7,304 bases of DNA from JAWXVD01 sp044425705. GTDB lineage: Bacteria > Bacillota > Clostridia > Lachnospirales > Lachnospiraceae. The position numbers were made by a program, and so were the translations under genes. The DNA lies in assembly GCA_044425705.1 (NCBI GenBank), contig JAWXVD010000154.1, positions 1-7,304 of the forward strand. Reading direction: 5' to 3'. Below the pieces are notes generated by a model, which saw nothing but the letters and a program-made list of their open reading frames with translations, made no database searches and was not told the origin of the DNA. How positions within the stretch are numbered: position 1 is the stretch's first letter; each line of letters starts with the position of its first letter. This document shows, in pieces, positions 1 to 6,836 of this stretch.

Positions 1-116
1 TTACAAAATTGCTTCCTTGGTCAGAAAATATTCCATCTAATGTAAAAATTAACCTTCCACAAGAATCATAACGATTTGTGGAAGGTTTTTCAATGCGTGC
101 TATCTTTCACGCTTAC
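1..116. repeat. Left copy of a perfect 116-bp inverted repeat
   Basis: Bases 1-116 are the exact reverse complement of 7184-7299, 116 of 116 bases (position p pairs with 7300-p). The match ends sharply at 116/7184, where the inner flanks differ. On the outer side the left copy is cut by the window edge, so the repeat may be longer. Each copy holds two hairpins: a long one at 51-87 and a short GC-rich one (GCGTG at 95-99 with CACGC at 108-112). No open reading frame fills it. It could be a small MITE-like element, the end of a larger mobile element, or a repeat on which an assembly stopped. Confidence 0.95.
51..87 (-). terminator. Terminator-like hairpin closing the defence operon
   Basis: The arms AACCTTCCACAA (51-62) and TTGTGGAAGGTT (76-87) form a 12-bp stem. 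The loop can extend the stem by ATC/GAT after a 2-nt bulge, leaving a 5-nt loop. Read on the minus strand, it lies 39 bp past the stop at 127 and is followed by TTAATTTTTA-like sequence downstream of the stem. Read on the plus strand, it is followed by TTTTT (86-90). It can therefore work in both directions and would end the transcript of the minus-strand genes. Confidence 0.75.
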
Positions 117-126
117 GTTTAATTGG

Positions 127-1038
127 CTACGAAATGAAATTCATTATTATGTAAGAGTTACTATCTTTAGGTAAGCTCTCTAACTGCTCTTTTCTACCTA
201 AATATAAAAATTCCATAATGTCATTAAATTGTTTAATTTCGGATGTATTGCCCTCTATAACACCGTTTAAACGATAATGAGGTAAGGCACTCTCAAAATC
301 TGAATATAATACTCCCTCTTTTTCAATTCTAGCTCCAACTTGTAAAATTTTATCTTTGCATAAATGATACATACTATCTGGAGTATTGCTTTGTATTAGC
401 GCGGCAATTTCTTCTCCACATTTATCAACAATACCAGTTATTGCTTTTTCTGTTACAGTTTGCATTTTATTGAGAATATCTTTTCTCTGCTCTATCCATT
501 CAACTGCTTCATCATTGCTAAATGCTTTCATAATCGCTAATACTAATTTGTCAATAACAAATATATTATCGGGATACTTCTCAAACAAAAAATTCAACAC
601 CTTATAACGTATTATCGGAGGTAGTAAGGAAAAAGAATACATAATTTCTGCATCTGAACCAAAATCATACATATCAAAATAGTTTATCAAGGGAAATGCC
701 AATATATTAAATAAGTTGTCCACGATATCTTCAAAATCATTTTCAGATACTTCTCCAATATTTTGTGTATGGGTAGCCGAATTCCCCTTGTTGCGGATGG
801 TGTCTATCGAACTTTTAAGGTATTTAAAATTGGGTAAAGACTGTAGTTGACTTTGAATATCTTTTTGACCTAATGTTATTTGCTTATTGGGATCTATATC
901 TAATAGCTTCCTTACAACAACTTCAGCATACTGTCTAATAGTAGAGATTTTACCTCTATATGATGTTTCTGAATAAAAAGCATCACCAATTAAATTTTTA
1001 ACTAAGATTTGGTATTCGTGATTATTAAAATTACTCAT
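127..1038 (-). CDS. DUF4145/HEPN-like protein, possible third Gabija-locus gene
   Basis: This encodes a 303-residue soluble protein of no firmly recognised family, with no signal peptide or membrane segment seen. The ATG at 1038 is chosen because GGAGG (1049-1053) sits 10 nt ahead. A longer reading from a GTG at 1062 would give 311 residues but would start upstream of this ribosome binding site. The N-terminal ~110 residues resemble the DUF4145-type HEPN fold. A helix around ISTIRQYAEVVVRKLLD is followed by a second segment with IRNKGNSATH (R82, N86, H90), matching the 'lR..GN.A.H' signature of that group. The C-terminal two thirds are mostly helical and unassigned. The gene begins 71 bp after the helicase gene on the same strand with no clear terminator between them, so it is probably co-transcribed. 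Catalytic RNase activity is possible but not shown; many DUF4145 domains are structural. Fold call moderate, function unknown. Confidence 0.75.
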   Translation of the reverse strand: MSNFNNHEYQILVKNLIGDAFYSETSYRGKISTIRQYAEVVVRKLLDIDPNKQITLGQKDIQSQLQSLPNFKYLKSSIDTIRNKGNSATHTQNIGEVSENDFEDIVDNLFNILAFPLINYFDMYDFGSDAEIMYSFSLLPPIIRYKVLNFLFEKYPDNIFVIDKLVLAIMKAFSNDEAVEWIEQRKDILNKMQTVTEKAITGIVDKCGEEIAALIQSNTPDSMYHLCKDKILQVGARIEKEGVLYSDFESALPHYRLNGVIEGNTSEIKQFNDIMEFLYLGRKEQLESLPKDSNSYIIMNFIS

Positions 1039-1048
1039 TTTACATTTT

Positions 1049-1053
1049 CCTCC
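1049..1053 (-). promoter_or_regulatory. Ribosome binding site fixing the start at 1038
   Basis: On the minus strand this reads GGAGG, perfect against the 16S anti-Shine-Dalgarno, 10 nt before the ATG at 1038. It lies inside the longer GTG-initiated reading (1062), which has no comparable site in front of it, so the 303-residue start is preferred. Confidence 0.75.
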
Positions 1054-1109
1054 ATCATTCACATTTTCTTACATATTAAACTTCATTTTTCACGTTGAAA
1101 TCAACATAT

Positions 1110-3140
1110 TTATTTAGAATAATCTTCTAAGCACCTTGCCATTGGAAAGGCCTTTAAAAAATCCGTAACTTCCGTAGGTTTTATTACCTTAACACATACC
1201 ACCGAATTTCTCGCACGAGAACACGCAACATAAATTAGTTTTTGGGAATTCAAGTGTCTTTGTTCTTTTGATTTATCATATGTGGTATATAGCGATGAAA
1301 AATCATATTCGTTCCAGTAGAATTCCTCCATAACAACTACAACCGATGGAATACTTGATCCTTTTGTCTTGTGCATCGTTATAAACTGAGTTTCTTCGTT
1401 CAAATATTTGATATAATTCATAACTTCCAAAAACTTAGCATTTACAGAGAATAATCTTTCTATAAATGTTTCCTTTTTTAAAAGCGATTGATAATGATCA
1501 AATTCTTCTTCACTTTTCAACTTCATATCACCATTTATTCTATTGTATGTATTTAAGCCTGCAGCATAAAGTTTCTTAAATTGTTGATATAATTTATCGT
1601 TTTTTAGTTCTTCAACAAAAACCTTATTTCTTTTAATTATATTATTGCAAGCCTCACTCGGTTTAATTAATTTGGCGGTTTGAGCATATTCCACTGCTTG
1701 CCATAACGACAAATCGGAAGTATTTAAAAGATAGTCCACATGTTTTTTAAGAGTTATTTTATCTTCTGCTTTTTGAATCACAAAACCACCATGTCGAATA
1801 TGCGAAACCAGTTCATTGAATTTTTTCGCCTCATATAACTTGCAAATTTCACCCACATCAAGAACTTGAATTGCTTTTAAGTATGTTTCAATCCTGTCTT
1901 TGACATCTAAATATCTATCATCAAAAACCTTATATAGGTATTGAAATCCATTTTTCTGGGAGATGGACTTATTTGTCAATAATAATACTTTACAATCGCC
2001 AACTTGTCTTTGGGCTTCTTCGATCAGTTCATCAATGTATGTTTGATATTGCTGTTTTTCCTCAGCAGAACTAAATGCAGTTGGTTTACTTTCGCAAATG
2101 CTATACAGGGCACTTGCTTTTCCACGTCTGTCTGCAGCCGTTTCAAATTCTCCTGTTGCAAGCATTTTAAATGCAACACTTTGCTCAATATTATCTAACC
2201 TTAATGGGTTTATGAAACTAATAACCTCATGCGAACATCTGAAATTATCTAGTTTAGGAATATCCTGTAAATCGCCTTTATCTATAAAAGATTTCACATC
2301 ACCGATTCCGTCGCTGTAGATTGCCTGCATACTATCACCGAACAAACCTACTGTCAACTTATGTTCAGTAGAAATTGATATAAAATCACTGATTACATCC
2401 GAGTTAGTATCTTGATACTCGTCTATAAAAACATAGTCATATCTATCGACTATCATTTTCCCGAGTACAGGGTATTTTTCAAATAGTAAATGAAACAACT
2501 CCAGCAAACCGTCATGCCCATAAGTAATGTTGGAATAACTATTGAATTTTGTATCATTGTAACGAATGTTACTGTAATCACACTCATCTACATAATCTAC
2601 AATTTCTCTATTCAGCTTTTTAATTTGCATATTCAGTTCTTCGTTGAATCTAACTGGATCTTTATCATATTCCCGTTTACCTGTCACTTTAGGTATTGCT
2701 TCATTTTTAAGATCATATAACTTATCAGCATATTTTCCGTAAACTTTTTTATACTTTTCATGCTCAGCCTTTTTATAATCTGATTCCGATGTGCCTATTT
2801 CGTATTCATTTCTACTCATTTCTTGCAAAACAAATAGAGCGGATATTACGCTTTTAATATTCTTTTTATAATCTTTTATCAAGCCATTCAAATATGAGTG
2901 AATTGTAGATATTGTATAAATATTCCCAACACGGCTTTTGATTTCATCTACTGCAACATTCGTATGCGTGATGCACATTACTCTTGATTCCGGTAACGTG
3001 TGCTTTACATACAACAATAACTCTTTTAATGTTTCCGTTTTTCCACTTCCCGCACCACCTTGAAGTACAAAGTTTTCTTTTGAAGATATGCAGTTTTTAC
3101 ACTGTTCAAGGGGCAATATCTCTATTGTTTTTGTAGCCAT
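1110..3140 (-). CDS. gajB: GajB-like UvrD/PcrA-family superfamily 1 helicase
   Basis: This 676-residue ATP-dependent DNA helicase-like protein is the expected partner of the OLD nuclease encoded just upstream. The SF1A motifs occur in order: Walker A GGAGSGKT (28-35), motif Ia around THTNVAVDEI (58-67), motif II/Walker B DEYQD (240-244), motif III GDSMQAIY (268-275), a motif IV-like DNFR (298-301), motif V-like ITMHKTKG (587-594) and motif VI YVACSRAR (637-644). The catalytic set therefore looks complete. The founding GajB of Bacillus cereus VD045 is about 494 residues, so this one carries extra sequence, mainly in the lysine-rich stretch at about 90-230 and the helical stretch at about 400-570. 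These fall where UvrD-type 1B and 2B insertions occur. The ATG at 3140 has AGGGAGGG just ahead and overlaps the end of gajA by 19 bp, suggesting coupled translation. An unrelated UvrD-type repair helicase is the alternative, but the tandem pairing with an OLD nuclease argues for Gabija. Confidence 0.9.
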   Translation of the reverse strand: MATKTIEILPLEQCKNCISSKENFVLQGGAGSGKTETLKELLLYVKHTLPESRVMCITHTNVAVDEIKSRVGNIYTISTIHSYLNGLIKDYKKNIKSVISALFVLQEMSRNEYEIGTSESDYKKAEHEKYKKVYGKYADKLYDLKNEAIPKVTGKREYDKDPVRFNEELNMQIKKLNREIVDYVDECDYSNIRYNDTKFNSYSNITYGHDGLLELFHLLFEKYPVLGKMIVDRYDYVFIDEYQDTNSDVISDFISISTEHKLTVGLFGDSMQAIYSDGIGDVKSFIDKGDLQDIPKLDNFRCSHEVISFINPLRLDNIEQSVAFKMLATGEFETAADRRGKASALYSICESKPTAFSSAEEKQQYQTYIDELIEEAQRQVGDCKVLLLTNKSISQKNGFQYLYKVFDDRYLDVKDRIETYLKAIQVLDVGEICKLYEAKKFNELVSHIRHGGFVIQKAEDKITLKKHVDYLLNTSDLSLWQAVEYAQTAKLIKPSEACNNIIKRNKVFVEELKNDKLYQQFKKLYAAGLNTYNRINGDMKLKSEEEFDHYQSLLKKETFIERLFSVNAKFLEVMNYIKYLNEETQFITMHKTKGSSIPSVVVVMEEFYWNEYDFSSLYTTYDKSKEQRHLNSQKLIYVACSRARNSVVCVKVIKPTEVTDFLKAFPMARCLEDYSK

Positions 3141-5113
3141 TCGATACCCTCCCTAATATATAGCGGTGTTTTCCAATTTATATTTTCCGTATGTGCTAAA
3201 TAAAGCAACGACGAAGCAAAATCAGACTTTTTGTCTATGACTTGTTCCGTCAAATCATACATATCGTCATTTGTATCAAGTTCTTCAACATTCTTGAGTC
3301 CCCATAGACCATTTTTTTGTTCCTGTAGCATTGATAAATTTACATTGATAAACGCATCTTCAAAACTCCGAGCATAATAGTCATTTTCTTTACATTGGTA
3401 CGCAATATAAATCAAGTCACTGCTTGATATACCCCTATGCTCAATCATATCTTTAAACCAACATCTAAACGTAGGTTCAGCTATTTTAGGAGCATTTAAA
3501 AAGTATTTAATTGAAGCATTACTTGTGTTGCAAGAATCTTTACTCTCTACCTGTGACGCTTCATATCTTCTTCCTTTCTTGGTAGGATTAGCCCAAGTGG
3601 TATCAATGTCGGTAATAATAATAGTCGGTATTTCTAAAAGCTCTAAAAAATGTCTAAATGCCTTTGCATTTGCACCTACTTGCAATATTGTAATATTTTG
3701 AGAAGAAAGCGGTACATAAGAGAACTCATAAGGTTTTTCGCTCTGTTGTGCTTGTAATTTTTCTTCACTCATTTTCAAATTGTCATACTCTGCAATAAAA
3801 CTATTGATAAGTATATTTTCGGATATTCCCTCTATGAAAATGACTTTATCTGCAAAAAATAATTCGGCAGCCTCAATAGAAAGATATTGCTTTAAAAATG
3901 TGAATAAATCTTTTTCGTTAACATATAGTTTATCCAGTTCTTCATAGAAGTTAATAATTTTCACGTTGTCTTTTGAATGCAACATATATCTAATATTGTC
4001 AAAAGGATGCTTCGATACAATATGTGGTGAATGAGTAGTAATTACAGACTGAAAACCATGTATATCGCCTAATAGTTCGCTTATTTTCCTTGCGAAAACA
4101 TATTGTAGTTGCGGGTGAGTATGTGCCTCAGGTTCTTCGATAAACAATAACTTTATATCACAATTTCTTGCTTGAAGGCTACTTTTCTTAATTTCAATAT
4201 CAAGTAGCAAATACAATATATTCATATGACCTAAACCATTCAAATACTCCGGTAGCTGTTTATTGCTGTCACCGTATACCACTTCGGAGGCATCGCTCAA
4301 TATCTCTTTTGCTTTAAGATTTGATATTACTTTTAATTCTTGCATACTCAAAAATTCTTTTGCATTTTGCAAATAGTCATTGAAAAATTTCTCATATGAC
4401 TCATCTAAACTTTCATCCATTTTATTGATTAGTGTATTCACCTCTTCAAATTTGTCTTTTTCATGTGGATTCAAGTTATTAAAAAATGAAGTTGTTAAGC
4501 CAGAAAGGACTTTTTTTCCTCGTTTTTCTTCTGAGCTTGAAACACTTCGTTTCGCATGAATTATCTCGAAGTCTATCAGTTTGCGAATTTGTTTAAATTC
4601 TTTCTCGATTAAGCGATGACGATTTTCTTTTTTTAAGTCATCATATGCATCGAAAGTATAGACTTTTTTTTCTAAATATTCGCCTATGTACTTTGTAACA
4701 AATTTCTCTTTTGAAAGGTTCTGCGATATTCTCAATCCTTCAAGCAATTTATTCATATTGATTGAACATTCAAATAGGATATTTACATCCATTCTTTCTG
4801 GTTCTAAATCAATGATAAACTCAGATAAATTGCAAAGATTATCATCTTGCTCATATCTAATGTTGATTAATAGTTGTATGGCTAATTCAGTTTCGTCTGT
4901 AGAGCTGTCTATCGAGATAAGTTTATCACGTAAATTGATTGAAAAGTCATTGAAATCAAAGCCATCCTGTTTAAAGAACTTTTCAAACAAAACCACAAAA
5001 GATGTTTTGCCCGTATTATTCCTGCCAATCATTAGGCTTAACCCTTTTTTTAAATCCAATACAGAATCTGATAGCATCCTAAAGTTTCGTATATAAGCTT
5101 TATTTATAAACAT
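3122..5113 (-). CDS. gajA: GajA-like OLD-family ATPase/TOPRIM nuclease
   Basis: This encodes a 663-residue class 2 OLD-family protein: an N-terminal ABC-type ATPase and a C-terminal TOPRIM nuclease. ATPase motifs: Walker A GRNNTGKT (30-37), ABC-signature-like LNGLGHMN (291-298), Walker B LLFIEEPEAH (322-331), H-loop TTHSPH (359-364). TOPRIM motifs: FIEGISE (426-432, E428 and E432), ITDIDT (500-505, D502 and D504), then TSNASIKYFL, RSFEDAFI (582-589) and KKSDFA with a likely catalytic Lys at 628/629. All expected metal-binding positions are present, so the nuclease should be active. In characterised Gabija, GajA nicks DNA when nucleotide levels fall during phage infection and assembles with GajB; the same role is inferred here. 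Founding GajA is about 578 residues, so this homologue is somewhat longer. The ATG at 5113 has GAGG (5121-5124) seven nucleotides ahead. The pairing with an overlapping UvrD-like gene separates it from lone class 1 OLD proteins and from retron-linked OLDs. Confidence 0.92.
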   Translation of the reverse strand: MFINKAYIRNFRMLSDSVLDLKKGLSLMIGRNNTGKTSFVVLFEKFFKQDGFDFNDFSINLRDKLISIDSSTDETELAIQLLINIRYEQDDNLCNLSEFIIDLEPERMDVNILFECSINMNKLLEGLRISQNLSKEKFVTKYIGEYLEKKVYTFDAYDDLKKENRHRLIEKEFKQIRKLIDFEIIHAKRSVSSSEEKRGKKVLSGLTTSFFNNLNPHEKDKFEEVNTLINKMDESLDESYEKFFNDYLQNAKEFLSMQELKVISNLKAKEILSDASEVVYGDSNKQLPEYLNGLGHMNILYLLLDIEIKKSSLQARNCDIKLLFIEEPEAHTHPQLQYVFARKISELLGDIHGFQSVITTHSPHIVSKHPFDNIRYMLHSKDNVKIINFYEELDKLYVNEKDLFTFLKQYLSIEAAELFFADKVIFIEGISENILINSFIAEYDNLKMSEEKLQAQQSEKPYEFSYVPLSSQNITILQVGANAKAFRHFLELLEIPTIIITDIDTTWANPTKKGRRYEASQVESKDSCNTSNASIKYFLNAPKIAEPTFRCWFKDMIEHRGISSSDLIYIAYQCKENDYYARSFEDAFINVNLSMLQEQKNGLWGLKNVEELDTNDDMYDLTEQVIDKKSDFASSLLYLAHTENINWKTPLYIREGIEWLQKQ
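3147..3153 (-). promoter_or_regulatory. Strong ribosome binding site of the helicase gene, inside gajA
   Basis: The minus strand reads GGGAGGG six nucleotides before the ATG at 3140, within the last codons of the nuclease gene. This gives the helicase its own efficient start as well as coupling to the upstream gene. Confidence 0.8.
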
Positions 5114-5134
5114 AACTTTACCTCGTTTTCCTTT

Positions 5135-5218
5135 TTATTTTAATCCACTCCAATTAGATAGAATTTTGACTTTTGTACTACCCATAAAATCTGACCAATA
5201 GCTACAGTTCTTATTCAT
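5135..5218 (-). CDS. Possible 27-residue small ORF ahead of gajA
   Basis: An ATG at 5218 opens a 27-codon frame ending with TAA at 5135-5137, 21 bp before the gajA start. AGGTG (5224-5228) lies five nucleotides ahead, an acceptable ribosome binding site. The peptide is polar and basic with two tryptophans, one cysteine and no membrane segment. The frame also extends upstream without a stop through another ATG at the end of an A-run. It could be a leader peptide or small partner protein, a leftover of an older gene, or chance in AT-rich DNA. It is not recognised, so confidence is low. Confidence 0.3.
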   Translation of the reverse strand: MNKNCSYWSDFMGSTKVKILSNWSGLK

Positions 5219-5281
5219 AGGTACACCTACACACATTTTTTTGAGTAATATGTTTTACCTGATTTTACGGTGGATTTAAAA

Positions 5282-5316
5282 ATGATTTGTTGTTAATATT
5301 AACTTTCGCAAATCAT
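5282..5316 (-). terminator. Nested palindrome: weak terminator or operator between HEPN gene and gajA
   Basis: ATGATTTG (5282-5289) and CAAATCAT (5309-5316) form 8-bp arms around an inner perfect 12-bp palindrome GTTAATATTAAC (5292-5303). On the minus strand the stem runs into TTTTT followed by AAATCC, giving the shape of an intrinsic terminator 74 bp after the HEPN-like gene. GC content of the stem is low, so it may be leaky or may instead be a protein-binding operator for gajA. No convincing sigma-A promoter was found in 5114-5389; a TATGAT about 15 bp after a TTGTAA is the best weak candidate. Confidence 0.4.
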
Positions 5317-5389
5317 AAAATTTGTCATTTATTTACAATGTCACTTATGGACTAATTACTTGTATTCTATATCTCAATTTCTATAGTTA

Positions 5390-6634
5390 CTACACAATTT
5401 GACTTGAATTTATTATTATAAGTTCAGCAATTGCTCTTAGAAGAGGTATTTCGGAATGAAGTTGCTTTTCATCTTTGTATGGGCGATAACGCTCTTTATT
5501 TTTTCCACTTTTACTATGGACTAATGAATTTCGTGTGTAGTAAATCCTTTTTGCAAGTTGTATGTAAGCACCTTGTGAGTCCGACCAACTCACAATAGGA
5601 GCATTACAAAAACTCACTTTATTACCTTGGTAAAAAGTTACAGCACTTGAATCAATCGCACTAATTCTTGTTTTCAAATCTTCAATATTAATGTATTCAT
5701 TCAAAACATATTTTAATGATTCCAATTCATTTCCTTGTCCCGATTCATCATTCATATGCCACCTATTTCTCACAAATTTAGCCACTTCATATAATTCTTT
5801 ATCATTTTTATAAGAAAAATCTGGATGTGTAATCTTATCTTTTAAATCATTGACTATCTTTTTCTTAAATACTTCATCAAAAAAATACTCCAACACATGA
5901 TAAAAAGATATATATTTAATATATGAATCATGAGATGATAAAGCCAATTTATAGTAATCGACCACATCAGCATTGTATTCTCGTAATGGTGGTGTATTGA
6001 TTTGTGTTATATCAAATCGCTCACGAATAGTACTGTTCATACGGAACATATCTAATATATCTGTATACTCTATCAACGCAATATTCGATCTATACATGAA
6101 ATCGAAAACAAAAGAAGTCTTATGTTTTCGGAACTTTGATAGCGTATTAGATACCCTGTTGATGCTTGTAATTTGCAAAGATAGTTCGCCAATTATATGC
6201 GGTAGAAGATTTAAAAATGTAATCTCATTTGGATCATCAAATATTCTTAAAACATCCATAGGTCGACGTAATCTCATTGGAAGAACTCTGCTGGAACGAC
6301 CTTGTTGCGCATTCATAGTATCTATTATAAGCATAAGTAAGTATAAGCTATATTCTACAGTAGGGTAGTGTAATTGATATTTTATGCCATTAATTTTGTC
6401 ATTGGATACGATTGGAATTTCTTGATTCCTCATTATAGAATCTAAGTCCACACCCATTTCATATCCTGTATCAGAAAACAACTCTAACCCCTCCGATTTT
6501 TTTGAAGATACTTTATCGTACAACTCTTGCAACTCAAAATTACTAATAGTAAATTGTATATCACTTTGCTGACTCACTCTTGATGCTCTGCCACCACGAA
6601 TAGTAACAACAATATCCTCATCATTATCCTGCAC
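5390..6634 (-). CDS. HEPN-like protein of unknown family, body of a possibly frameshifted gene
   Basis: The open frame from a GTG at 6634 gives 414 residues. The family is not recognised. The C-terminal third looks like a HEPN domain: a helix around YISFYHVLEYFFDEVF (241-256), a long charged region, then RIYYTRNSLVHS with R368-x4-H373 (RNSLVH), followed by a basic patch and a final helix. R-x4-6-H is the usual catalytic motif of HEPN ribonucleases. The first 230 residues have no recognised domain; no membrane segment is seen. The start is doubtful. GTG at 6634 has only a weak GGAA ahead, while a strong ribosome binding site, ATG (6690) and promoter lie 56 bp upstream in another frame, so the true N terminus may be reached only through a -1 shift at an A7 run. 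The gene precedes gajA on the same strand by 276 bp. A role as an RNA-targeting partner of Gabija or as an independent abortive-infection gene is inference. Confidence 0.75.
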   Translation of the reverse strand: MQDNDEDIVVTIRGGRASRVSQQSDIQFTISNFELQELYDKVSSKKSEGLELFSDTGYEMGVDLDSIMRNQEIPIVSNDKINGIKYQLHYPTVEYSLYLLMLIIDTMNAQQGRSSRVLPMRLRRPMDVLRIFDDPNEITFLNLLPHIIGELSLQITSINRVSNTLSKFRKHKTSFVFDFMYRSNIALIEYTDILDMFRMNSTIRERFDITQINTPPLREYNADVVDYYKLALSSHDSYIKYISFYHVLEYFFDEVFKKKIVNDLKDKITHPDFSYKNDKELYEVAKFVRNRWHMNDESGQGNELESLKYVLNEYINIEDLKTRISAIDSSAVTFYQGNKVSFCNAPIVSWSDSQGAYIQLAKRIYYTRNSLVHSKSGKNKERYRPYKDEKQLHSEIPLLRAIAELIIINSSQIV

Positions 6635-6690
6635 ATCTCTATTTCCAAATATTCTACATACAATTTTTTTGTTTCATAAAATGTTGCCAT
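6574..6690 (-). other. Likely true 5' end of the HEPN gene, in the other frame
   Basis: An ATG at 6690 with an excellent ribosome binding site starts a 38-codon frame (MATFYETKKLYVEYLEIE...) that stops at TGA 6574-6576, overlapping the main frame. The offset from the main GTG start is 56 bases, so one added base would fuse the frames. The run of seven A (minus strand, complement of 6664-6670) reads ACA AAA AAA TTG here, i.e. an A AAA AAA slippery heptamer. A -1 shift there continues openly into the 414-residue frame. A sequencing or assembly error, a real frameshift mutation, a phase-variable tract, or programmed frameshifting would all look like this. Confidence 0.6.
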
Positions 6691-6696
6691 ACTATA

Positions 6697-6703
6697 TCAC
6701 CTC
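6697..6703 (-). promoter_or_regulatory. Strong ribosome binding site before the ATG at 6690
   Basis: The minus strand reads GAGGTGA six nucleotides before the ATG at 6690. It is much better than anything in front of the GTG at 6634, so it marks 6690 as the place where translation most likely begins. Confidence 0.75.
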
Positions 6704-6720
6704 ACTTACTATTATAGGTA

Positions 6721-6749
6721 ATTATACCACCATTCGATAAACAAGTCCA
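6721..6749 (-). promoter_or_regulatory. Sigma-A-type promoter of the HEPN gene and perhaps the island
   Basis: On the minus strand, TGGACT (-35, at 6744-6749, four of six consensus bases) and a perfect TATAAT (-10, at 6721-6726) are separated by 17 bp, about 30 bp upstream of the ATG at 6690. The -10 lies in an imperfect dyad (GGTA and TACC arms, 6717-6728), which could be an operator. It is the best promoter in the window and may drive the downstream genes if the hairpin at 5282-5316 leaks. Confidence 0.65.
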
Positions 6750-6766
6750 TCTCTTAACACGAAAGA

Positions 6767-6810
6767 AAAAGCCGATAAACTACTATCAAACAAGCAGTTT
6801 ATCGACTTTT
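6767..6810 (-). terminator. Strong intrinsic terminator after the recombinase remnant
   Basis: Arms of 15 bases at 6767-6781 and 6796-6810 pair with a single non-Watson-Crick position, which is a U-G wobble in the minus-strand RNA and a C-A mismatch in the plus-strand RNA. On the minus strand the stem ends in a T-rich run (CTTTTTCTTTC). It lies 26 bp past the recombinase stop and separates that gene from the defence promoter. Confidence 0.8.
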
Positions 6811-6836
6811 ATTCTTCTTTAAAAATTGCATATCAA

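Noticed and set aside
386..607. Plus-strand open frame of 73 codons
   Set aside because: It lies wholly opposite the DUF4145-like gene and its translation is hydrophobic and low in complexity; it is a shadow frame.
1039..1062. GTG start at 1062 for the DUF4145-like protein (311 residues)
   Set aside because: The clear GGAGG site lies inside this extension and points to the ATG at 1038, so the eight extra residues are probably not translated.
2004..2720. Three plus-strand open frames opposite the helicase gene
   Set aside because: They overlap each other and the well-supported helicase motifs on the other strand, and they show no known domain.
4686..5096. Plus-strand open frame of 136 codons
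   Set aside because: It is antisense to the conserved N-terminal ATPase region of the GajA-like gene; its serine/leucine-rich translation is typical of a shadow frame.
5973..6368. Plus-strand open frame of 131 codons
   Set aside because: It is antisense to the HEPN-like gene, with no ribosome binding site of note and no recognised domain.
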